A stretch of DNA of 6,989 nt. Source: Actinomycetota bacterium (lineage in GTDB: Bacteria; Actinomycetota; Thermoleophilia; Gaiellales; Gaiellaceae). The translations under genes and the position numbers were made by a program. This document shows positions 1 through 6,054 of this stretch, one piece after another. The notes under the pieces were generated by a model that saw only the letters and a program-made list of their open reading frames with translations, ran no database searches and was not told the DNA's origin. The stretch covers positions 1-6,989 of the forward strand of contig JACCTQ010000048.1 in the NCBI GenBank assembly GCA_013812265.1, given 5' to 3'. Each line of letters opens with the position of its first letter. The stretch's first letter is position 1.

Positions 1-137
1 TCCTGCAGACGAAGAAGAACGAGGCCATGACGGGCTGGCTGGAGGACACGCGCGAGGCCTTCGAGGACGACACCGCCTACCAGGTCGGCTACTCGCCGCC
101 CCAGACGGGCACGACCGGGACCACGACCGAGCGGTGA
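1..137 (+). CDS. 3' end of a secreted or envelope protein gene, possibly a PrsA/SurA-like foldase (partial)
   Basis: The frame starting at base 3 is open to a TGA at 135-137 and gives about 44 C-terminal residues; the 5' part lies outside the window. The visible end has a charged amphipathic stretch (TKKNEAMTGWLEDTREAF), then AYQVGYSPP, then a low-complexity Thr/Gly tail (TGTTGTTTER). A helix of the type 'W-x-x-x-x-x-x-F' followed by a 'Y-x-x-GY-x-PP' end and a Thr-rich tail resembles the C-termini of extracytoplasmic peptidyl-prolyl isomerase/foldase proteins (PrsA/SurA type) of high-GC Gram-positives. That assignment is memory-based and weak, because no catalytic domain is visible. Its stop overlaps the first possible start of the following sigma factor gene, so the two may be translationally coupled. 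Confidence 0.6.
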   Translation, partial: LQTKKNEAMTGWLEDTREAFEDDTAYQVGYSPPQTGTTGTTTER

Positions 138-162
138 CCATGCGAGCGGTGACCATGCGAGC
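128..162 (+). repeat. 15-base tandem duplication over the stop/start junction
   Basis: The unit CGAGCGGTGACCATG occurs at 128-142 and again, identically, at 143-157, followed by a partial third copy (CGAGC, 158-162). The first copy holds the TGA stop of the upstream gene (135-137) and the ATG at 140. The second copy supplies an extra in-frame ATG at 155. The unit is a multiple of three, so it adds residues to the sigma factor N-terminus without shifting the frame. Confidence 0.9.
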
Positions 163-712
163 AGCGCTCGCCACGTCGAACGCTTCCCGCCACATCGCCA
201 GTGGGACGCGGCCGCGCGAGCGATTGTCCGTCGAGGAGCTAGTCATGCGGGCGCAGATGGGCAGCGCAGATGCCTTCGAGGTACTCGTGCGGGAGCTCGG
301 TCCGCGGCTGCACCGATACCTGACCGTTCGCCTGGGAAACGACGCGGACGCCCGCGACGCGCTCCAGGAGACACTCTTGGCGGCATGGCAGGAACTTCCG
401 CGCCTGAGGCGGCCGGACCGGTTCTGGGTCACGGGAATCGCCGCCCACAAGGCGGCGGATGGACTCAGGCGGCGCCGGGCCGTCGTCCCGAGTGGCGAGG
501 ACGAAGGCGCCACGGCCCCTGACAGCGATCTCAGCTACCTGAGGGCGGCGATCCAGGCATTGCCGGCGCACGAGCGAGACGTAGTGCTTCTCCGCTACGT
601 CGCGGGCCTGAGCGAGCAGGAGGTCGCGAACGCGATCGGTGTTCGCGTCGGAACGGTGAAGTCGCGAGCCTTCCGTGCTCGCAGCCGGCTGGCGGACCTC
701 ATCGACGAGTGA
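134..712 (+). CDS. ECF-type RNA polymerase sigma factor (sigma-70 family)
   Basis: Predicted to direct RNA polymerase to a small alternative regulon. With the GTG at 134 it is 192 residues. Region 2 spans about residues 45-110: ADAFEVLVRELGPRLHRYL, then a DARDALQETLLAAW core that recognises the -10, then the basic LRRRR end. A short linker (110-140) leads to region 4 at about 143-189, with LPAHERDVVLLRYVAGLS followed by the helix-turn-helix EQEVANAIGVRVGTVKSRAFRAR that reads the -35. It has no extra C-terminal SnoaL-like domain. The start is uncertain: GTG 134, ATG 140 and ATG 155 have no Shine-Dalgarno, TTG 224 would begin exactly where family similarity begins, and ATG 245 has GAGGAG at 233-238 with 6-base spacing but would cut into the first helix. 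It is followed after 22 bases by a membrane protein, the usual layout of a sigma/regulator pair. Family is confident; the signal it answers is unknown. Confidence 0.9.
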   Translation: MTMRAVTMRAALATSNASRHIASGTRPRERLSVEELVMRAQMGSADAFEVLVRELGPRLHRYLTVRLGNDADARDALQETLLAAWQELPRLRRPDRFWVTGIAAHKAADGLRRRRAVVPSGEDEGATAPDSDLSYLRAAIQALPAHERDVVLLRYVAGLSEQEVANAIGVRVGTVKSRAFRARSRLADLIDE

Positions 713-721
713 CGGACGGGT

Positions 722-728
722 AAGGAGG
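722..728 (+). promoter_or_regulatory. Shine-Dalgarno that sets the membrane-protein start
   Basis: AAGGAGG lies 6 bases upstream of the GTG at 735. It is the strongest ribosome binding site in the left half of the window and supports GTG 735 over the earlier in-frame start at 675, which lies inside the sigma factor coding sequence. Confidence 0.8.
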
Positions 729-734
729 CAGATC

Positions 735-1538
735 GTGCGCGAAGATCACAAGGACGACAACGAGCTTGCCCGGGCCGTCGCCCGGCTGGCCGACGAGGTG
801 GAGCCGCTCTCGGATGCCGAGCTGGCGAGCATGGCGCGGATGGCGTCCACCCGGAGGCCGCACTCCACCCGTTCGCCGGGCCAGCACCCGCGGTTCCTCG
901 CCGGAACGGCCCTCGTCGCTCTGTGCGCCCTCGCGACCCTCGTGTCGGTCGAAGCGGTGCCCCGCTTGCGCGACCTCGGGGCCGACTCGGCACAGGCGCG
1001 GGCGCCGCTCGGAGTATGGGCCTGGGATCAGGCGGTGCCCGGGAAGGGGACACCGCTTGCTGTCTCCACCCGCGCAGCAGACGGCATCCCCAACCGACTG
1101 CAGGCGCACGCCCACGAGGTGATCGCCTTGACGCGCGGGGATTTGAGGTTCTCGCTGCTCGCAGCGGAAGCGGGCCAGGGACGGTTGTGCTTCTGGCTCC
1201 ACCCGGGAAGCGGCGGTGCCGTCGATTGCGTCAGCCGCCTCGACGAGGACGTGCTGGTTCATTTCCTTACCCGAGCAGGCCAGTCCGCCGTCTCCACGAC
1301 ACCTCGAGCTCTCGTCGGCATAGCTCGAAGCGACGTAGCCCGGGTGGTCGTCATTCGTTCAGACGGCGGAGAGAGCGAGCTCCCGCTGAACCGATGGCGC
1401 GCGTTTCGTTACTACGCTCAGCTGCCGGAGCGTGCTCCCGTCCGCCTCGACGCCTACGGATCCGATGGGCGCCTGCTTCCGCGTTTCCACTTCGGCAATG
1501 CGCCGCTGATGGCGCTCGAAGCTCTGACGGCGGCGTAG
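735..1538 (+). CDS. Single-pass membrane protein paired with the ECF sigma factor, putative anti-sigma or sensor
   Basis: 267 residues from GTG 735, chosen for its strong AAGGAGG site. Residues 1-50 are charged and probably cytoplasmic, with an acidic amphipathic stretch (NELARAVARLADEVEPLSDAEL) that could contact a sigma factor. One membrane segment lies at about 54-75 (LAGTALVALCALATLV). The remaining ~190 residues should be outside the cell, with two cysteines (about 152 and 165) that could form a disulfide. A C-terminal part (ALVGIARSDVARVVVIRSDGG) looks like a beta-rich extracytoplasmic module. The HxxxCxxC zinc motif of classical ZAS anti-sigma factors is absent. It lies 22 bases after the sigma gene, so co-transcription is likely. 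Topology and position suggest a membrane regulator or sensor; this is inference, and an ordinary envelope protein in the same operon is the alternative. Confidence 0.8.
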   Translation: MREDHKDDNELARAVARLADEVEPLSDAELASMARMASTRRPHSTRSPGQHPRFLAGTALVALCALATLVSVEAVPRLRDLGADSAQARAPLGVWAWDQAVPGKGTPLAVSTRAADGIPNRLQAHAHEVIALTRGDLRFSLLAAEAGQGRLCFWLHPGSGGAVDCVSRLDEDVLVHFLTRAGQSAVSTTPRALVGIARSDVARVVVIRSDGGESELPLNRWRAFRYYAQLPERAPVRLDAYGSDGRLLPRFHFGNAPLMALEALTAA

Positions 1539-1585
1539 GCCGGCCAACGTTCGAAGCGGGCGAGCCGCTTTGCGATCATGGGCAA

Positions 1586-2845
1586 GTGCAGGTGGCCCGA
1601 CGAGCCGAGGAGCTGAACGGCGCGCTCGTAGAGGAGCTGAAGGAGAACCTCGCCCGCGCAGGGACCCCCATCTCGCCGCCTGTCGAGGCGGCCTTCCGTG
1701 CGACCCCGCGTCACCATTTCGTGCCGGGCGTCTCGCTCGAGGAGGCGTACGCGAATACGTCGATCCTGATCAAGCACGTGGATGGCCAGCCGCGCAGCTC
1801 ATCCTCTCAACCCAGCCTCATGGCGCACATGCTGGACCAGCTCGACGTCGTTCCGGGCCAGAAGGTGCTGGAGATCGGGACGGGGAGCGGCTACAACGCC
1901 GCGCTCCTCGGTCAGCTCGTCGACCGAGGGGGCCGGGTCGTGACCATCGACATCGACGAAGAGCTCGTCCATGCGGCCGCAGACCGTCTGCGCGCAGCCG
2001 GCGTTCCCTGGGTCGAGGCCCACGCGGGCGACGGTGGACTGGGCTGGCCGGCAGGCGGTCCTTACGAGAGGATCATCGTGACAGCAGCGGCATGGGACAT
2101 CCCGCGAGCGTGGCGCGACCAGCTCGTCCACGGCGGGCGATTCGTGACTCCCCTGATGATTCGCGGCGGTCAGGCATGCGTCGCCTTCGAGCGCGTCGAG
2201 AACCATCTGGACAGCGTGACCATCGGGGATTGTTCGTTCATGTCCATGCGGGGTGCGTTCGGCGACCCGGGTCGCCCCCTCGCCCTCGGCCCGCGCGCCG
2301 GCTTCTACGCGGTCATCCCGAATCCCGACGGTCCCCGCGTCTCAGCCGGCGAGATCTATGGCTGGCTGACGGACGCACCACGCGAGCTCGAGTCCGGCGT
2401 ATCCGCTACTCCGACCGAGCTATGGGAGCTCGAGCAGTGGCTCGCCTTTCGGGACGAGGGCTACTGCTTCCTGTGGACCCACGGCGATGAAGCCGAGCAC
2501 GAATTGCTGCCCCCGTTGCCGCGACCGGGAGCGTCCGGGCCGACCGCCTGGGCTCGGGGGATCGTGAGCGAGCATGGCCTCGCGTTGGTGGGGCCGTGCC
2601 CACCGCGGAATCATCCGTCAGAGGGCGATCAGGTCTATCTCGGCGTCTGGAGCTACGGCACGGATGTCGAGCTGGGACAGCGCCTGCTGAACCACATGGA
2701 GCGCTGGACCGCGAGCCGCGATTGCTCTCCGCTGCCGCTCGAGATCCGCGTCTACCACAGCTGCGACACCGAGCTTCCGCCTAGCTGGGAGATCGTGCGG
2801 CGGCCGTCTTCGCTCCTGGCGATCGACTGGAGCCCCGGGGCCTGA
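1586..2845 (+). CDS. Protein-L-isoaspartate O-methyltransferase-like enzyme with long C-terminal extension (lanthipeptide/FxLD-type architecture)
   Basis: SAM-dependent methyltransferase of the PCMT family, about 419 residues, roughly twice the length of housekeeping PCMT. Residues 37-55 carry AFRATPRHHFVPG and LEEAY. The substrate-loop motif SSSSQPSLMAHML (71-83) corresponds to the PCMT 'S-x-SQP' active-site stretch. Motif I, VLEIGTGSGYNAALL, is at 94-108 (SAM binding), and PYERIIVTAAAWDIP (159-173) followed by GGRFVTPL is the post-I region. The extension from about 215 ends with YLGVWSYGTDVELGQRLL (from 351), a Trp-containing helix and a final 'AIDWSPG'. That order is the one known to me for methyltransferases of FxLD-type lanthipeptide and related RiPP systems, so the target may be an Asp side chain of a peptide, or a damaged protein. 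The start is GTG 1586 or GTG 1592, neither with a clear Shine-Dalgarno; coding begins 47 bases after the membrane protein. No precursor or lanthionine synthetase gene is visible. Confidence 0.87.
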   Translation: MQVARRAEELNGALVEELKENLARAGTPISPPVEAAFRATPRHHFVPGVSLEEAYANTSILIKHVDGQPRSSSSQPSLMAHMLDQLDVVPGQKVLEIGTGSGYNAALLGQLVDRGGRVVTIDIDEELVHAAADRLRAAGVPWVEAHAGDGGLGWPAGGPYERIIVTAAAWDIPRAWRDQLVHGGRFVTPLMIRGGQACVAFERVENHLDSVTIGDCSFMSMRGAFGDPGRPLALGPRAGFYAVIPNPDGPRVSAGEIYGWLTDAPRELESGVSATPTELWELEQWLAFRDEGYCFLWTHGDEAEHELLPPLPRPGASGPTAWARGIVSEHGLALVGPCPPRNHPSEGDQVYLGVWSYGTDVELGQRLLNHMERWTASRDCSPLPLEIRVYHSCDTELPPSWEIVRRPSSLLAIDWSPGA

Positions 2846-3122
2846 GCTCGATGCTCAGCTCGCATTCGAGAGCCCTGGCGATCCGGAGCAGAGTGTCGAT
2901 TCGGGGCGGTCTCCCACCCGCCTCCAGGCGAGCGATCGCCGACTGCGTGGTGCCACAGAGCTCGGCCAGCTGCTGCTGAGACAGTCCGCGGCCAAGGCGC
3001 TGCTCAGCCACCGCGCCGGCGATGGCGGCGAAGAACCAGCCGTCCTCCTCCACATGGGCGAGCCGCTCCCGAAGACGCTCGACCGGCACCCGGGAAGTCA
3101 GACGCTTTCGTTGATGCGTCAC
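2781..3122 (-). CDS. Small XRE-family helix-turn-helix transcriptional regulator (HigA-like)
   Basis: 113 residues from a GTG at 3120-3122. A basic N-terminus (residues 1-20) leads to an amphipathic helix (AAIAGAVAEQRLGRG, 32-46). A cro/C1-type HTH follows at about 47-95: LSQQQLAELCGTTQSAIARLEAG, with the recognition helix at about 59-67, then PPRIDTLLRIARALECEL. The last ~18 residues are a disordered Ser/Arg/Ala tail. The domain is typical of stand-alone XRE repressors and of HigA/RelB-side antitoxins, but no toxin gene lies beside it on the same strand. An alternative start is GTG at codon 12 (before PVERLRERL). The 3' end overlaps the methyltransferase by 65 bases in antisense orientation. 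It probably binds the dyad just upstream of its own gene and so controls itself and the divergent exported-protein gene; this is inferred from position. Confidence 0.85.
   Translation of the reverse strand: MTHQRKRLTSRVPVERLRERLAHVEEDGWFFAAIAGAVAEQRLGRGLSQQQLAELCGTTQSAIARLEAGGRPPRIDTLLRIARALECELSIELRPRGSSRSPGAKTAAARSPS
2842..2858 (+). terminator. Short hairpin at the methyltransferase stop, weak terminator candidate
   Basis: CTGAGC (2842-2847) and GCTCAG (2853-2858) are perfect inverted arms around a 5-base loop and include the methyltransferase stop codon. There is no following T tract, and the site lies inside the convergent regulator gene, so intrinsic termination is doubtful. Confidence 0.2.
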
Positions 3123-3125
3123 ACT

Positions 3126-3176
3126 CGGAACTATATTGCATATGTGCTATTATAGCAGAAGTGCTATTGACTTCCG
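3126..3176. promoter_or_regulatory. Divergent promoter/operator dyad between the XRE regulator and the exported-protein gene
   Basis: This is an AT-rich island in GC-rich DNA. The core TGCTAT-T-ATAGCA (3145-3157) is a perfect 13-base inverted repeat centred on 3151. Outer arms CGGAA (3126-3130) and TTCCG (3172-3176) are symmetric about the same centre. GCA (3138-3140) pairs with TGC (3162-3164), which is part of a second GTGCTATT copy (3161-3168) in direct repeat with 3144-3151. The core reads as an extended -10 on both strands: TGCTATAAT on the - strand (hexamer at 3149-3154) and TGCTATTAT on the + strand (3145-3153). Predicted transcripts would start about 20 bases before the regulator GTG and about 38 bases before the ATG at 3198. 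The usual binder of such a site is the adjacent XRE protein. Confidence 0.65.
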
Positions 3177-3186
3177 GCGCCCATCT

Positions 3187-3191
3187 GGAGG
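3187..3191 (+). promoter_or_regulatory. Shine-Dalgarno for the exported protein
   Basis: GGAGG sits 6 bases before the ATG at 3198 and fixes that start. Confidence 0.75.
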
Positions 3192-3197
3192 TGGCTC

Positions 3198-4283
3198 ATG
3201 GGTAGACGAGGCGCTGTAGTCGTGCTCCTAGGAGCGCTGCTGGCGACCCTCGTCGGGCTGAGCGCCGCCAGACAGCGCGCCGACGATCAGGTCGAAACCG
3301 CAAAGCGGTTCGAAAGGTTCCCGCTCTACTGGGTGGGCGAGCGGTTCGAGAAGTGGGATCTCAAGCATGTCGACGTCCCCGGACCGTACGGCTTTGCCAC
3401 GCTCATCTACGGGGACTGCAAGGTCGAGGACCCCGACGGCTTCTTCGGCCCGGAGGGCGGATCGTGCCCACCGCCGCTCTCCATTCAGATCTCGCCGCTC
3501 TGCTTTCACCTCGACGTCGTAGCGCAGGCACCCATTTGGAAGCGGCGCAGTATCCGCGGCGCGCCGGTGGGCTCCAGCGACAGCGCGCCCGTCCTCTTCA
3601 CCCGCGGAGCGCAGGTAAAGGTCTACCGCGGCCAGGGCTCGGATCCGGGCCTCGCACTGCGAGCCCTCCGTGCTCTCCGCTCGCTCAACACGATCCCTCC
3701 GGTGATCGGCTCGAGCGGCCGCATACCGGCGGCGGATGCTCGTGTGCTGACCGGGGCGTGGCCCTGCCGCGACTCGCGGCCCGGGCGGGTCGTCATCGAC
3801 GAGAACGCTGGCCTGTATCGCGGCGTGGGTATCGGCGCGTCCGCGGCCGCCGTCCGACGGCGGCTGGGAGACCGGGATTTCGCGCGACCGAACGAGGGCT
3901 GGTCACCGGGATCCTCGCGCTTCTCCGAGATCGGCGGACCGAACGTGCTGCACATCCCGTGTCGCCAGAGACCGGGAAGGCCCTCACGGGTACGAGTGCT
4001 TCGCTACGACGGGGCGTCGTTCGTCCTTTGCCGGGGCCGCGTGTTCGCGCTCATGGTGACCGAGAAACACGCGCGGACACAAGCCGGCTTGGCCATAGGC
4101 GACGACCTGGAGATGGCGCGTACCTTGTATCCGGGCCTTCGTTGCGGACAAGCACCGTCGGGAGACCTCGGGCACTACCCGTACTGCGTGGGCCGCATGC
4201 AGCCGCGGCGCTCACTCTGGTTCGGTCAGGACCCGATCGCGAGCATCACCGTCTCCACGACGCGGTTTCCCGGCGTGCGCTAG
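3198..4283 (+). CDS. Predicted exported protein of unknown function, Cys-rich N-terminal half and two repeated C-terminal modules
   Basis: 361 residues. The N-terminus MGRRGAVVVLLGALLATLVGL is a basic n-region plus hydrophobic core, followed by SAARQ, so it is either a cleavable signal peptide or a membrane anchor. The first half has FPLYWVGERFE (41-51), IYGDC (70-74), SCPPPLSIQISPLC (89-102); such YGDC/CPPPL patterns recur, as I recall, in uncharacterised secreted proteins of Thermoleophilia-like actinobacteria. The second half has two similar modules: YRGVGIGASAAAVRRRLG (about 207-224) and AGLAIGDDLEMARTLYPGL (about 297-315), the latter followed by Cys-rich CGQ..YPYC and WFGQDPIASITVS. Each has the form 'G-x-x-IG-s-x-x-x-x-a-r', a pattern of small secreted beta/alpha repeats. 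No catalytic residues are recognised. The gene is divergent from the XRE regulator, shares its dyad promoter, and ends on a TAG inside the CTAG shared with the next gene. Confidence 0.85.
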   Translation: MGRRGAVVVLLGALLATLVGLSAARQRADDQVETAKRFERFPLYWVGERFEKWDLKHVDVPGPYGFATLIYGDCKVEDPDGFFGPEGGSCPPPLSIQISPLCFHLDVVAQAPIWKRRSIRGAPVGSSDSAPVLFTRGAQVKVYRGQGSDPGLALRALRALRSLNTIPPVIGSSGRIPAADARVLTGAWPCRDSRPGRVVIDENAGLYRGVGIGASAAAVRRRLGDRDFARPNEGWSPGSSRFSEIGGPNVLHIPCRQRPGRPSRVRVLRYDGASFVLCRGRVFALMVTEKHARTQAGLAIGDDLEMARTLYPGLRCGQAPSGDLGHYPYCVGRMQPRRSLWFGQDPIASITVSTTRFPGVR

Positions 4284-4633
4284 TCGACGTTGAAGAGAGC
4301 TTCGAGCACTGCGTTGACGAGCCAGACCACGACCGTCGCGCCCACGTAGGTCCAGAACCCTTCGATGTCGAAACCGGCCACCAGCCAGTCGGTCACGCCG
4401 AGCATGGCCATGTTGATGAAGAGCAGCGCCACGCCGAGCGACAGGAGGATGAGCGGGAAGGAGACGAAGAGGAGCACGGGCTTGACGACAGCGTTCACGA
4501 CGCCGAACACGAGGCCGGCGGTGACCAGCGCCCGCCAGCCGTCGCTCGTGACTCCGCCGAACAGTTTCACCGCCACCCACAGGGCCGCAACGTTGGCGAG
4601 CCAGGCGAGGCCGAGACGAAGGGCGAAGCGCAT
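4280..4633 (-). CDS. Small four-helix membrane protein, phage-holin-4/YvlD-like family
   Basis: 117 residues, almost entirely hydrophobic, with four likely membrane segments: about 8-25 (LAWLANVAALWVAVKLF), 33-52 (WRALVTAGLVFGVVNAVV), 54-79 (PVLLFVSFPLILLSLGVALL onward) and 92-113 (FWTYVGATVVVWLVNAVLE). The GLVFGVVNAVVKPVL...FPLILLSLG order is diagnostic of the PF04020 'holin-4' superfamily, which occurs chromosomally in many bacteria and does not imply a phage. Its function is not established. AGGA at 4641-4644 (read on the - strand) is 7 bases before the ATG. It lies 30 bases downstream of the ABC ATPase on the same strand, so it may be the second gene of that transcript. Its stop shares CTAG (4280-4283) with the convergent exported-protein gene. 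Confidence 0.85.
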   Translation of the reverse strand: MRFALRLGLAWLANVAALWVAVKLFGGVTSDGWRALVTAGLVFGVVNAVVKPVLLFVSFPLILLSLGVALLFINMAMLGVTDWLVAGFDIEGFWTYVGATVVVWLVNAVLEALFNVD

Positions 4634-4663
4634 CGCCGGATCCTATTCCGCGTCGCCGGGGTC

Positions 4664-5839
<1,176 letters not shown>

Positions 5840-5894
5840 CGCGCGAGGGAGAATAACGCGGCCGACGAGCCGCGCGCAGCCGCGGGTAAATGGG

Positions 5895-5932
5895 AGGAGC
5901 TAAGACAGGAGCTATGAGCAGAAGCTAAGTAG
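5895..5932. repeat. Three degenerate tandem copies of a 12-13 base motif, probable operator sites
   Basis: AGGAGCTAAGAC (5895-5906), AGGAGCTATGAGC (5907-5919) and AGAAGCTAAGTAG (5920-5932) share the core AGRAGCTAWG. Each has a central AGCT palindrome, and the copies follow each other with a period of 12 then 13, close to one helical turn. They lie about 55 bases upstream of the ATPase start and about 30-65 bases upstream of the possible + strand -35, a suitable place for a sugar-responsive regulator. The regulator gene is not in the window. Confidence 0.5.
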
Positions 5933-6042
5933 CCGGTCGAGAAACTGTGTTGAGCTCCGCTTGTTTCTCCACGAGGCCGTTGGGTACATTCGAGACACAA
6001 AGCATGGGAGAGGTACGGCCATAGCTCTATACGAGGACCTCT

Positions 6043-6050
6043 AAGGGGGG
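6043..6050 (+). promoter_or_regulatory. Shine-Dalgarno of the solute-binding protein
   Basis: AAGGGGGG lies 4 bases before the ATG at 6055 and supports that start; the purine-rich run is a somewhat G-rich variant. Confidence 0.55.
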
Positions 6051-6054
6051 CCAT

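Larger units (their letters stand above)
5840..6054. promoter_or_regulatory. Divergent control region of the ABC ATPase and solute-binding protein
   Basis: 215 bases without a gene. A possible sigma-70-like promoter for the + strand gene is TTGTTT (5961-5966), 18-base spacer, TACATT (5985-5990), leaving a leader of about 55-60 bases. The first part, toward the ATPase, is very GC-rich; from about 5888 it becomes AT-richer and contains three tandem motif copies (5895-5932). No convincing - strand promoter was identified, only weak -10-like sequences. No terminator or riboswitch-like fold was recognised by eye. Confidence 0.45.

Noticed and set aside
595..1262. Two - strand open frames opposite the sigma factor and membrane protein
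   Set aside because: Low-complexity Arg/Pro/Ala sequences with no start signal or motif, opposite genes with clear family evidence.
923..1585. Open + strand frame extending the methyltransferase upstream by about 220 codons
   Set aside because: It is an Arg/Pro/Ser-rich shadow of the membrane protein gene in another frame. Recognisable family similarity starts only after about 1586, and the strong AAGGAGG site supports the other frame.
1539..1585. Space for a RiPP precursor peptide before the methyltransferase
   Set aside because: Only 47 bases, and the one ATG there (1578) opens a frame that stops after 12 codons inside the methyltransferase gene; no Shine-Dalgarno.
2781..3122. Toxin-antitoxin module
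   Set aside because: The XRE protein resembles HigA-type antitoxins, but no toxin gene is next to it on the same strand; the neighbours are a methyltransferase and an exported protein.
4280..4633. Prophage or phage lysis gene, because of the holin-like family
   Set aside because: PF04020-type proteins are common chromosomal membrane proteins; no endolysin, integrase or phage structural gene is nearby.
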